Below, piece by piece: positions 12,452-22,207 of a DNA stretch of 64,000 nucleotides. The position numbers were made by a program, and so were the translations under genes. The notes below the pieces were generated by a model. That model was not told the DNA's origin. It searched no databases and saw only the letters and a program-made list of their open reading frames with translations. Within the stretch, counting starts at the first letter, position 1. Every line of letters starts with the position of its first letter. The DNA comes from Hymenolepis diminuta (Eukaryota; Platyhelminthes; Cestoda; Cyclophyllidea; Hymenolepididae): contig CAADRB010000022.1 of the NCBI GenBank assembly GCA_900708905.1, positions 1,830,463 through 1,894,462 of the forward strand, written 5' to 3'.

Positions 12452-12766
12452 TGCTATAGCCAGCAGATGTCTACCATCACCTAGCGATTAGAAATGATTG
12501 ACTGACGATAAGATCCCCACTACAGTGTCCACGGGCGGTCCCTCTGTGTGTTTGCATGTTTGTACATAGATACCTAAATGGGTGTCTATCATCACACCGA
12601 GACACCGACGACGAGACATGACTGACATCCAAAAAAGAAATGTTTTTTGCATAAACCTAATTTACTTATAAATAAATTGGGGATGGCTTGTTAGCCAGTT
12701 CCGAACTGATCCGGCGACATGAGTGACTTGACTTATTCCATCTATCCGATCGATGTGGTCCCGATA
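12452..12766 (+). repeat. Copy A of a ~315-bp dispersed repeat, inside Gypsy-2
   Basis: It is homologous to 21892-22207. A 254-base core (12489-12742) is identical, base for base and without gaps, to 21930-22183, while the outer 37 and 24 bases differ at several sites. It contains an internal hairpin GGTGTCT...AGACACC around 12581-12606. It starts just after the decayed end of pol and ends before the sequence leading to the 3' LTR, so it looks like an insertion into Gypsy-2. Orientation is arbitrary. I could not assign it to a known class: no tRNA promoter boxes and no clear hammerhead core. Confidence 0.85.
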
Positions 12767-12931
12767 GACCCTCTCAACATTATTGCACTCATTATTGATA
12801 TTTTTAATCTTACCCATGTTCTTCCAACTAGATCTCGGATTATAGATCAGGTTATGGTTCTGTCGTAGCTCGAACAACGATGTGACCTTTACGTCTCCAG
12901 GTTGATTCGTCGATATACAGGTGAACTGCCC

Positions 12932-12942
12932 ACGAAGGGAGA
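12932..12942 (+). other. Polypurine tract of Gypsy-2
   Basis: CGAAGGGAGA-type purine run lies directly against the first base of the 3' LTR (TGCTAGAAG). This is where plus-strand priming occurs in LTR elements, and it is what fixes the LTR start used here. Confidence 0.6.
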
Positions 12943-13201
12943 TGCTAGAAGAGATGATAATTATGTTCCCCTGGTCTCAATATTTCTTCTATGAATAAGA
13001 ATGTAATCGTCCCCTTTATTTCCCCCACTGATAAATAACACTTGGCAGTTATTTCTATTTGTTTAAGTCGATACCGATTGAGATGGAGTTCCATTAATAC
13101 ACCTGTGTTTACTATAACATGTCTTGTGTCCTACCATAGGTTATTGGTTTCCGTATTAAGCTGTAATATTACCGAGTTTTCTGGCTTGTTAAATTATAAC
13201 A
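12943..13201 (+). repeat. Gypsy-2 3' LTR
   Basis: Homologous to 8362-8651; it begins right after the purine tract and ends in the shared ATTATAACA. It lacks about 37 bases present near the end of the 5' LTR and has an AATTATG-type difference near its start. The many substitutions between the two LTRs, identical at the time of insertion, show that the insertion is not recent. Confidence 0.88.
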
Positions 13202-15006
13202 TAGATAATTTTGAAATTAGATCTAGTTCATTTCGATTCGTGCAAAAAATATTATCATTCTGAATAATTTTATACTTTTTCAACAAAAAGTAACAGAACT
13301 ACATGGATAATTTCCTATGGCTCCTGAAATTATTCGCCTATTTTTTTCGAGGTTTTTGTGGGACTTTGTTTAATTTTTTCTTCGTTAGCTTCTAACGTGC
13401 ATTATCCTAATTATAGTGATACTTCAATCAATTTTTATTAAATTCATAATCTATATGTTGACAAAGGGGAGAAATCATTATTTATAAGACTAAACTTAAT
13501 AGAATGCTTATTTGTAGGTTTTTGGTCATGGCGACCATAATTTTACTTTTGAAACAGCGTAGACCTTTTACATTCCAAATGTCCTTTTAAAGGAGACAAT
13601 AAGTCTAGTATACTTCAGTATAATATATACTAATAAAAAATATAGTAGGCCATGCTTTAAGTTGTTGATGTAGCACCACATCGATACTTAATCATATTTG
13701 TCGAAATTGTTTTGACAGGAAAACGGTACTTTTGTCTTGAAAAGTTTATTCAATATTGATAGAATTTCGTAAGACATAAAATTGGGAGCTGATTTGAAGA
13801 CTAATAATGTCTATTTTAATATATTTTTAAGATCTAGATTGATGTTCTGCTTATTTAGATGCTGTTGCTCATAATAGCCGTCATGTTGCTTAGGGAAGCA
13901 AATTAAATTACCGTTGATATTATTCTTTGTAAATGTCTGGTAAAATATTGGAAAAATATGACAGCATTATCTATTCATATTTACTTTAATGTCTGCATTT
14001 AAACTCTAATCTTCTCAACTTCGATCGAAATTTAAATAATATTTAGTGTTTATTATCAAACCTTAATTTTAATGTAATAATATAAGAATTCACCTCAGGA
14101 GTCAGTCAATAAAGAGATTTCTAACTACTAAAATTCAAGAAAATGAAAGAAATTTATAATTATTATTGAATTTTGAATATTCAGAATGAAATTTAATTTA
14201 TGATATATTAGTCTGGTGTTAAGTGTTTCGGTTTTAAATATATTAGAAGTTTACGAAGCACTTTGTTCTACTTTATCAATCAGTGCGCATATTCGTAGAT
14301 TGTAATTAGTATTGCTGTTTGACATTGTCCAACCGGCTGTGCTGCTTCATATATTTATCTTGCAAGCATTAAGGTGCATTATGAATAATTAAAATCTTAA
14401 AATATTAATCTAACTCTTTATTTCCTTCATATATTGTCGAATGCGTAACCTGTTTTTTAATGTTCCCTAGACGAAAGTTTCGATATTAGTGAAATTCTAC
14501 GAAAGCTTCCTAGATGCGCTAGTGACAAGTTCATCAGAAACTGGCTGTGTCCCTCCTCAGACTCCTAGTATTAACGTCGGGCCTCCTCCATTCCTTCTAT
14601 ATTTGCACCTAACTCCCACCCTCTACGAATAACGTACATACAGAGAGTTGTTTCCCATGATGGAATGTACCTGCACCAGTGTGTTGTTTTGTATCACCTC
14701 CTAACTTGTGCATTTCCCTTCACATGGTGATGAACTGGAAGATGGTTGTTGATGAAATTGACAAAAGGTTGAGATCTGATCTAAGTGGCCAACTCTTCGT
14801 AAGTCATTATCAATAACGTTACCTACGTCTTAATAGTAAACCAACTAGGTGAGCTTAAATCTCCGAACTTTGGAACCAACTACCCAAATAGAGTTGTTTC
14901 GAAAAGCAAATCGACTAATGAAAGACTATTTAATCTAGAAATACTACAGATAGTAAAAGTAGTGCCGAATATGGGATCTGTATATACATGCAATGAAGAC
15001 AGTAAT
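13202..15006. other. AT-rich intergenic spacer downstream of GTF3C6 and Gypsy-2
   Basis: I see no exon, repeat family member or RNA gene here. Very AT-rich runs dominate 13.4-14.4 kb. Around 14.55-14.70 kb there is a slightly more GC-rich, pyrimidine-rich patch with no recognisable frame. Confidence 0.5.
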
Positions 15007-15011
15007 TTATT
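15006..15011 (-). promoter_or_regulatory. Poly(A) signal AATAAA overlapping the GTF3C6 stop codon
   Basis: On the minus strand GAA TAA A makes a canonical AATAAA that includes the stop codon of GTF3C6. If used, cleavage would fall 10-30 bases further, giving a 3' UTR of only a few dozen bases. Confidence 0.5.
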
Positions 15012-17239
15012 CCTTAGGTTTCAGGAAGACACGATTTAGATTGAGATTTTTAGCAGTCTTTCCGAAATAGCTGAATGTAGGTCGAGTTGAGGTTTTAGCT
15101 CGAGAAGCAAAGATCTCAATTGAAGGTTTGGGTTGGGCGCAACTTGAACTACTGGCGTCTGTATCTTCAGAATTTGGTGAGTGCTTCTCAAAGATCAAAT
15201 TGGTTCCTAAACAATCTTCGTAGGTTCCTTGGAATATCGCTGGTCCGATCTAGATATAAAAAAAAAAACAAGAAAGCGTAGAAAGAATCTTAATGTTTGT
15301 AAGTGTTCCATTTCCAGACATTTCAATTGATAAAAAGAAGTATCATTTGAACAAAACAAAACCTACTTCCAAAGCTATAACAAAGAAGCACATTCAATAG
15401 TCGGAGATTTCGCAACTGTTCCCAATTTGGGCATTAAACGTTACGCATCTCTGAGTTCTACTACAAGCAGTTCTACGAACCGTCTAAGTTCGACTGATAA
15501 ATAAGGTCGGCGAATTCAACTTTCGAATCAGGAGGTTCCGTGATGTTATAAAACGCTTTACTAAACAGATTTGGGAGTTAATATCAGTTATTATTAACAA
15601 TAAAAAAAGTACCACAGCAAATATCACCCAATTACTACAAGCTATCCATTTATCGAGATGGAATCACAACCCGTTCAATTGAGTCAACTGGTCAATAAAA
15701 AGTCAATATTAGGGATAAGGAAAAATTAAGAAACCTAGTGATCAAGTCATAAACTTTTACATTTGGAACACCAGGGTATGATATAGTTAACTATATCAAT
15801 TATAAGGTAACAATTGGGACCCTAATGCTATCAGAATTCAAATAAATCAAGAATTTTGATGCCTTGATTTCCATATCTACTGCTACCCGATTCATTATCA
15901 TCCCGTTTACTCTCTTATTAGACTATTTTACTATTTTCTCGAGGTCGGACGCTTTCATGATGAAAACCTGCAAGTTATTCGCATTCGCCATGAGTAATTC
16001 TAATGAACACCAGTTTGATAAATAAAAAGTAGGTTAGAGCACTCCAAATAAGACGATTACAAATACCCTAACTATAACAAGAAAACATTAAGTAGAAAAT
16101 TAAAACTTGGTTTAATACGTTGTTGTTGCCTAGTTATATGTCTGCTCTGTCGTAATTATATGATTTCTGTTGGTTGCCAGTCAGACGAACATAGAGCAAT
16201 ACAGTTAACACATCATAATCCCACTCAGCGTTGACACTTGTTCCCTCTCAATTTTTAAATTTTTCTACTCCCTTTTCTCCCCATTTCTTGTCCAATATAC
16301 ATATGGTCCTACTTAGCTCTTCGTCCTCCCGTTTGGGAAAGTTTGTGATTTGCTGTTAGACTTTATGCAGAGTACTGGTTCTAGCCTAGTTTAGTTGAAC
16401 TCATAAATTAGCTCTACTTCCGGGATTAGCGCTACTACAATTCTCAAGGAACTACCGGAGTGATACATATACAAGGCTAACTAATCGTACTAAAAGAAAG
16501 AATAAAGCGTAGACACGTTCACAGAATGCGAAAACTAACCTGTAGTTATGTATTACTCTCATAATTTGCAACTCATAGATATTCATGAGTGTACAAAAAT
16601 ATAGATAGTGTTACGATCAGAGGTCGCTAATCGAATTGAAGACAATTCGATTACATATATTCTCAAGTTGCACATAAAACTCACTTTTTTAAATAACGCG
16701 ACCGAAATTTATCGTTGAGATATTCGCATTCTGCTACTCTTCTTTTAGTCATCTTTAAATAGTACAGATGGGCGTACCGTTTATGAGTGCCGACTAGTTT
16801 CGAACCCATGACCTCCAATTTTGCGCACATAAAAATTTAGTAACGTGTTAGCCGTAATATAAACTGAATATACACCGGTCCCTAGAACTAAGACGACTAA
16901 CTGTTTCACACCTTGTAACGGTAATCTGAGTAATAAAAAACGGCTCTGAACAGTAATCCTTTCCAAATCTAAGACTTGAATGGGATCAGCCTATTATTGC
17001 AATAATATTAAAAAGGAACTTTCATCAATACAGTCAGAAGATTCCAAACTAACCTGAATAAGAGGGTTGTCAGAATCTAAATCCACCAAAAGGACAGATT
17101 TTCCAGGTTCCATCAAATCCGACTCAACTGCTCCAATACAATCAGCATAGACAAGTGCCTCATTTAAAACCTCCCACTCGTCATTATCGTCAACGTCTTC
17201 ATTATTGGAATTCGATACTTGGTTAGATTGTTCAGTCAT
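15007..17239 (-). CDS. GTF3C6: GTF3C6-like TFIIIC small subunit, two exons
   Basis: Exons on the minus strand are 17054-17239 (62 codons, ATG to CAG) and 15007-15249 (80 codons plus stop), giving a 142-residue protein. The donor is CAG|GTTAGT, the acceptor a T-rich run ending ATATCTAG, and the join is phase 0. An acidic N-terminus (residues 1-22) is followed by the TFIIIC subunit-6 domain: VYADCIGAVESDLMEPGKSV, DSDNPLIQ across the junction, then IFQGTYEDCLGTNLIFEK, which parallels human VFAGEYEDTLGTCVIFEE. The tail ends NLNLNRVFLKPKE. TFIIIC recruits RNA polymerase III to tRNA genes by binding their A and B boxes. It is shorter than human GTF3C6 (about 213 residues) mainly in the C-terminal tail. 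It follows TIMM29 on the same strand after 91 bases. The 1,804-base intron holds a SINE fragment and inverted repeats. Confidence 0.85.
15780..15797. repeat. Perfect 18-bp palindrome in the GTF3C6 intron
   Basis: GATATAGTTAACTATATC is its own reverse complement. No function is suggested by the context; chance is possible in AT-rich DNA. Confidence 0.7.
16628..16653. repeat. Perfect 11-bp inverted repeat in the GTF3C6 intron
   Basis: TAATCGAATTG and CAATTCGATTA are exact reverse complements around the 4-base loop AAGA, so the RNA could form a tight hairpin on either strand. It lies inside the single GTF3C6 intron, about 120 bases from a SINE fragment. Confidence 0.75.
16770..16900 (-). repeat. 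tRNA-derived SINE fragment (S1) in the GTF3C6 intron
   Basis: Read on the minus strand, an A-box-like GGCTAACACGTTA (about 16842-16854) is followed some 40 bases later by a good B box, GGGTTCGAAACT (about 16796-16807), in a GGTCATGGGTTCGAAACTAG context. The spacing and order fit the RNA polymerase III promoter of a tRNA-like SINE head. No cloverleaf could be drawn, so it is not a tRNA gene. Confidence 0.6.
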
Positions 17240-17330
17240 CTCGGTATCATTTAGAATCTGTACAGGGGGAGTTGTAGTAGGTCCCTCTTGTGGAGAAGAG
17301 GCTGGCTGGGAGTTAGTTTCCTGTCTCCTC
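17240..17330 (-). promoter_or_regulatory. TIMM29-GTF3C6 intercistronic spacer with candidate 3' splice acceptor
   Basis: Only 91 bases separate the TIMM29 stop from the GTF3C6 start. On the minus strand the spacer is pyrimidine-rich near its end and contains CTCCCCCTGTACAG, an acceptor-like sequence ending at 17258, 18 bases before the ATG. No AATAAA lies between the stop and the next gene. This layout is what is seen between cistrons resolved by spliced-leader trans-splicing; a very short independent promoter is the alternative. Confidence 0.45.
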
Positions 17331-18160
17331 TCAGAGAGCGTATCCATCTGCGGTGAACTGCGCGTCATTGATATCGTAGTCGACCATTGCTGATTTGAGG
17401 TACCAGAATTGGCCAAATGCCCCGATATCGAGGATTCGATTGCTGAGGACGTATTTGGCTCGTTCAAAGAAACGGACTTCCTCGGGATTCCTTCCCGCAG
17501 GAGTGTCATAAAGGAAAAGGCGGAAGAAGCTTCGAATTGGGTCGTTTTTGCTACAATTAGCTGGGCCTGAGCTTGGGTGATTATAGGGGCAGATTTCAGA
17601 GTAGAGACGACACCCTTTGGGTCGATCGTCACGCCAGACAATATGGAAAAGTCCAAAAAAGTTGGTGTGCCGAACCATGTCTCTAGAGATGAGTATTGCT
17701 CGTTCATCGATATGTGCAACGCTTCGGGGATTTTGGAGACACTGCGGGGTATCATAGAGGTCGATTGAGGCATTACGGAAATCTGCTTCGTACTCTCTTT
17801 CACGGGGACAAGACACAACGATGGATGAGATGACTCCTGCTGCTGACATGACAGCGACGAATTTAGCGGGATTTTCTCGAATTTGTTTGGCTGTATCATT
17901 GAAAGTTGTGGCGTAGTCTCTTCCAATGCGGCTGAAATACGTCCCTAATCAACAGAAAAGAATAATAATTAGGAAAACAGAAAAAAATACTGACAAACAT
18001 TGAAACACAACTGCATATGCAATTAAAAAATGTATATTTAATCATCTTATGAATACATATATAATCTATCAAATATAACAAACGAATTCTTACAAAATCC
18101 TTTTCCCATTCGTTTGATAAGACCATCTTTAGACACAACGCTTGACAAACCCCTACTCAT
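17331..18160 (-). CDS. TIMM29: TIMM29 (Tim29), TIM22 translocase subunit, two exons
   Basis: Exon 1 is 18094-18160 and exon 2 is 17331-17944 on the minus strand. The donor TTTT|GTAAGA and acceptor GTTGATTAG join in phase 1 to make a Trp codon; total coding length is 681 bases, 226 residues. The N-terminal part reads YFSRIGRDYATTFNDTAKQI then RENPAKFVAVMSAAGVISSI, a segment just before and through the single expected membrane span. The C-terminal half has CRLYSEICPY and NRILDIGAFGQFWYL-KSAMVDYDINDAQF, very close to human Tim29 (RILDVGFVGRWWIL...DCDIND-EF). Tim29 holds the carrier translocase in the mitochondrial inner membrane. An insertion of about 30 residues lies between these blocks, and the human C-terminal tail is absent. 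The start ATG directly follows CTTGCAG. A long open frame over exon 2 in another phase is a shadow. Confidence 0.9.
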
Positions 18161-18182
18161 CTGCAAGCGTGAAAGAAATTCC
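18161..18182 (-). promoter_or_regulatory. 3' splice acceptor abutting the TIMM29 start codon
   Basis: On the minus strand TTTCTTTCACGCTTGCAG runs straight into ATG. A polypyrimidine tract plus CAG next to an initiator codon is expected at a spliced-leader addition site or at the end of a 5' UTR intron. A GC-rich patch (GAGCGGCGCG) lies just upstream and could belong to a promoter. Confidence 0.45.
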
Positions 18183-21100
18183 GTAACGCGCCGCTCAAAT
18201 AATAACTTAAAACAAATTTTGATATTGTTCTCTAAGATTTTGCATCTAGAAATTGAAATTTTGTTTCTTTAGATTTTATTATTTTCAAATTTAATGAAAT
18301 CAGTAAATACTATTTTTTAATTAAGTTAAAATTAATTAACTAATAAAATCAAATAGATCGGTAGACATTAATCCCACTAGGTTCAGTAAAATTTCAGTTT
18401 TCTTATCTGGTTGATGGCAAACAGTATCATCCCTCCTTGAGTATAAATATGAATATTTCATATTTATCTGTTTAAATCATCATGTATGGTCTATTTATGA
18501 TTTTTTTCTAAGCATGTCTTTTGTTTTATATTATTTTGGTTCTAACTATTTTAATTAGCCCCTATTTCATCTTACATCTAAAAATGTATTTCCCAATATT
18601 TTATAAACACTTTAATAAGTTCTTGTGAATGTATTAGCTCTTACGGGCTTGGCTAATTTGACATCGAAATCCATGAACTATTCTTCGCAACCATTCGATT
18701 CCGCATTTGGAACTACGCACTAAGGGTCCAGAAAACCATATAGAAAACACGTCTTTATTAGATTTTATCTTATTATACTGAGAGAGTTACAATTAAATTC
18801 AAGGAAAAGTCATTCATTCACAAGCAGTCGCGTCTTAAAGGGATTTTATCGTGTGACCGGACATTGAAAGCTTAGATATCAGAAATACTATAATATAGTT
18901 TAATAGTATTGTATTATATAATAATATGGCTCTCTTCTACAGTTATATTAGAAAATATTCTCGAAAAAATAGTCAGTTGTTAAATTTCATACATCTCTAA
19001 TGAGAAGCTGACAAAATTTATATTTTAGCACATATTAATCCAATAATAATGCGAGGTTCAACCCAGAGGAGAAAGGAATGCATATAAGAGGGTGAAGTTC
19101 AAAATGAATAAAATATTAATATTTCATAGGGTAATAGGGGAAGATGGTGTATAGAACGATACAGTCATCTTAATTCTCACCGATACACATCAGCTCGTTC
19201 TTTGCGAACACTCCGACCTTGACAAATATTCTAGTGGAGATACGTACGCGGTTTACAAAAGGTTACAAAAATGCATTACCGATGCTGGATAGAGGGTACT
19301 TGCTTAGTTATTGCCCTTCACACCCATAATATAGGAAGAAAAGATAGCGAGAGAAAGCATCACATCCTTATCTAAAGTAAAATTAAATACAGAGAATGTA
19401 TAAACTGATCAGTAAGGTGGACATTAATTTACTATGGAAATAAAGGACAGCTCTTCGCAAATCTGAAAGCATTTAAATATTTACATATTCATAGGGGGTA
19501 TAATTCACTTCTTAATATTTATTTGTTTCAAAACTCAATTTTATTACTTGATTCCTTGGTAAGCTCACGTCAGCAATATTCAGAGCCTGTCGATCATTTG
19601 ATTCCAATTTGTACTTTCTTTCGGCTGTGAGTAGATGGATGAAGCTGACAAAGGTATTTTAAAAAGAGCATTTTAATATTCACATCAAATTAAAGGGTAA
19701 TTACTAAATTTTTCAAATTTGGAAAGTATGAATTTTTCAATAATGCTCGTCTTCGCCAGCATTAGTAACGTGAAATTACGAATTCTTTAATCAAATGCAA
19801 TCTGTCATTGAGATAAAATAATGCTTTTGTGATTTCATTGACAGGGTACTTGAGAGTTGCCTAACTTTAACTTTTCTAGAATTATGATCTTCAGCTCTTT
19901 AATTAAAAAATACTACACTTACTTGTTAAAAAATCTTCCAAAGTATCGATATTATAATTATTAAAACAAAACTATCATTTTCACATAATACACAGGGCAG
20001 GCATGTCTGTGGGTCGTAAATAATGTTTATCAATATTTAGTTAAAAATGTATTAATGAGCTCAGAGTAAGCTTAACAGTAGTAATGTTGAAACTTTTAAA
20101 GTTCCTACTCGTTGCGCTTCTTTATTGTCGTTGGTTAGGCCGTTGTTATTTATCTTGGTTTATCACGTTTACATATATTCCCACCTAACGAATGCTTTTT
20201 ATAGTGTTACATTTTTATGGAACGATATTAGCACAGACACCGTTTCTATGGGCATTGCCGAAAATCTGTAACCGGCTCAATCACAATTACTAAGAAGTAT
20301 CCTACTGATAAACAGAATAAATACTCCCAAGTAATCTAATTATTGTACTACACATTCATTAAACCTAAATGAGTAATATTCATCTTTTTTTCTTGCTTTT
20401 TCTTCTACCACCCCAAATTTGAAAGATTAGCTGAATTATGTACAATCACAACTATAAATTACAATCTTTATTTAAAGTAAATAGTCTTGAATTTAAAAGA
20501 AATTTTTGAATTCGTATTTATGATTAAGTGTTTTTGGTTCTTAGTTTTGAAGTTATTGTGATTTTGTAATTTTTGGACATCCATCCCATTTAGATTAATA
20601 TGAACTGGTTATTATCTGGGTATGTGTTTTATAGATTTGTACAGCATAGATAAGACTATCTGATTTTCCTTTTTAATGTATACTCAAATATTCTGATGGT
20701 AATTATGGATATATTAATTAGTATTTAAGGTCCTATGAATTGTAGAACTTCAAAGGACAATGGGAAATACTTAAACATTTATTTAAGAGATAAATTAACG
20801 GATCAGTGATTTGCTAATAAATACAAGCATTTCCGGTTAGATTGAGATTAGCATGGGAGATCGTTCCGCATATTCCAAACGTCACAATTGGTTTAACTCG
20901 AACTCCATCGGTGAATACTCACAGCTGTAATAAGCTTCTAATGCAGGAATGTAAAAGTTGATCGAGTTTTATTGTTTTTGACCATTCAAGTTAAAAAAAA
21001 TCTTCAGCAAAGCTGAGGATAGATGCCTTAAGTAGATCTCTATTAGTAGGAAACGGATTATATCTAAATCAGGCTCTGCACAACCTAAGTTTAAAATTAA

Positions 21101-21639
21101 TGAATTAATGAAATTAATAAAATTTATTAATTAATAATAAAGTTCAATTTGTTATGTATAGGTTTTCTAATGGAATGAAATATAAACACTGCAATTATGT
21201 AAATATTTAACTGTGTTTTCTATAAACAGACAACTAGACACTACGATTGTAAAAAAAAATAAACGAAAATATCAAAATTTAGTATTGTAAACGTGTGATC
21301 TCCAGCGGCTTTCGATTATTTCTTCCAAATGCTAACTAGTTGTCGACAAAATTCAACAATTAAGATTTACTCAAATTATCCGAAGGAGTAGGCAAGGAAG
21401 ACAGATAACGTCTATTTAATTTATCTTAGTTAGTAGACAGCCGACACTATTTGTGTGAGCAAAGGGGAATACCATATTCATATAACATGCTACAAATATT
21501 GGCTTAATAAGAATTAAGAAAGGCTGAAAGAAGTCCATGTTAAACTAATGGACGATAGCTTCTTGAGATATTCGTAAGAAATGCTTTTAAGCTCTTTAAA
21601 GTCTATTGTGCTACTGGTAGGTAAAAAGCCCACCCATTA
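18183..21639. other. AT-rich intergenic sequence upstream of TIMM29
   Basis: I could support no exon, RNA gene or named repeat here. A GC-rich patch at about 18,183-18,205 next to TIMM29 may be promoter-related. Around 18.88-18.93 kb the sequence is nearly pure A and T, and 21.10-21.14 kb is low-complexity TTAAT-type repeat. Confidence 0.5.
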
Positions 21640-21891
21640 CTGACTGGAGGGAACAATAAATATTAAGTCGTCACACCCTCAGCCTCTTGCCCTTTATTGT
21701 CTTCTCTAACTCCCCGATGACGCGTGTGCGCCCGTATTTTCAAGGTTTTCGCTGCGAGCGATCAGCCAATCAGATTTAAGAGGCAGACTTGGCTAGGCGA
21801 TGCTAGTTTCGCCCCCACCAGGCAAAATATGAGTAGATTCGGGTGCTGCTTGCTAAAATTTTCTTTCTGAGGGAAGATTTTCAATCTTCTC
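21640..21891. other. GC-richer segment adjoining repeat copy B; origin unknown
   Basis: This stretch differs clearly from its AT-rich surroundings, with GATGACGCGTGTGCGCCCG at about 21716 and GCTGCGAGCGATCAGCCAAT at about 21751, the latter holding a CCAAT box. It joins directly to the 254-bp conserved core copy at 21.9 kb but has no counterpart beside copy A, so it is probably a different element or a host regulatory segment. I found no protein motif. Confidence 0.4.
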
Positions 21892-22207
21892 ATGCTATAG
21901 CTAGCAGATGTTTATCATCACCTAGCGACTAGAAATGATTGACTGACGATAAGATCCCCACTACAGTGTCCACGGGCGGTCCCTCTGTGTGTTTGCATGT
22001 TTGTACATAGATACCTAAATGGGTGTCTATCATCACACCGAGACACCGACGACGAGACATGACTGACATCCAAAAAAGAAATGTTTTTTGCATAAACCTA
22101 ATTTACTTATAAATAAATTGGGGATGGCTTGTTAGCCAGTTCCGAACTGATCCGGCGACATGAGTGACTTGACTTATTCCATCCATTCGGTCGATGTGGC
22201 TTCGATA
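21892..22207 (+). repeat. Copy B of the ~315-bp dispersed repeat
   Basis: Homologous to 12452-12766 in the same orientation, with an identical 254-base core (21930-22183). The first 38 bases differ from copy A at four or five sites and the last 24 at about six, and similarity stops abruptly at both ends. There is no Gypsy sequence here, showing that the repeat is not part of that retrotransposon. Confidence 0.85.

Larger units (their letters stand above)
8362..13201 (+). mobile_element. Gypsy-2: complete but degenerate LTR retrotransposon
   Basis: Two related LTRs (8362-8651 and 12943-13201) enclose gag, protease, RT, RNase H and integrase in the Ty3/Gypsy order. The flanks show a probable 5-base target duplication, TAAAT (8357-8361) against TAGAT (13202-13206), with one mismatch. 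A purine tract lies directly before the 3' LTR. The protein family is the widespread animal Gypsy type often annotated as K02A2.6-like. Every coding domain carries stops or frameshifts, so it is an old non-autonomous copy. A separate repeat of about 315 bp (12452-12766) sits between the end of pol and the 3' LTR. Confidence 0.9.

Noticed and set aside
12489..12742. Hammerhead ribozyme in the repeat core (CTGACGA present)
   Set aside because: No matching GAAA and stem arrangement could be drawn at the right distances.
16796..16858. Intact tRNA gene on the minus strand
   Set aside because: A and B boxes are present but no acceptor stem or anticodon arm forms; better explained as a SINE head.
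16994..17926. 310-codon open frame on the minus strand
   Set aside because: It overlaps TIMM29 exon 2 in another phase; only its last part (17054-17239) is real, as GTF3C6 exon 1.
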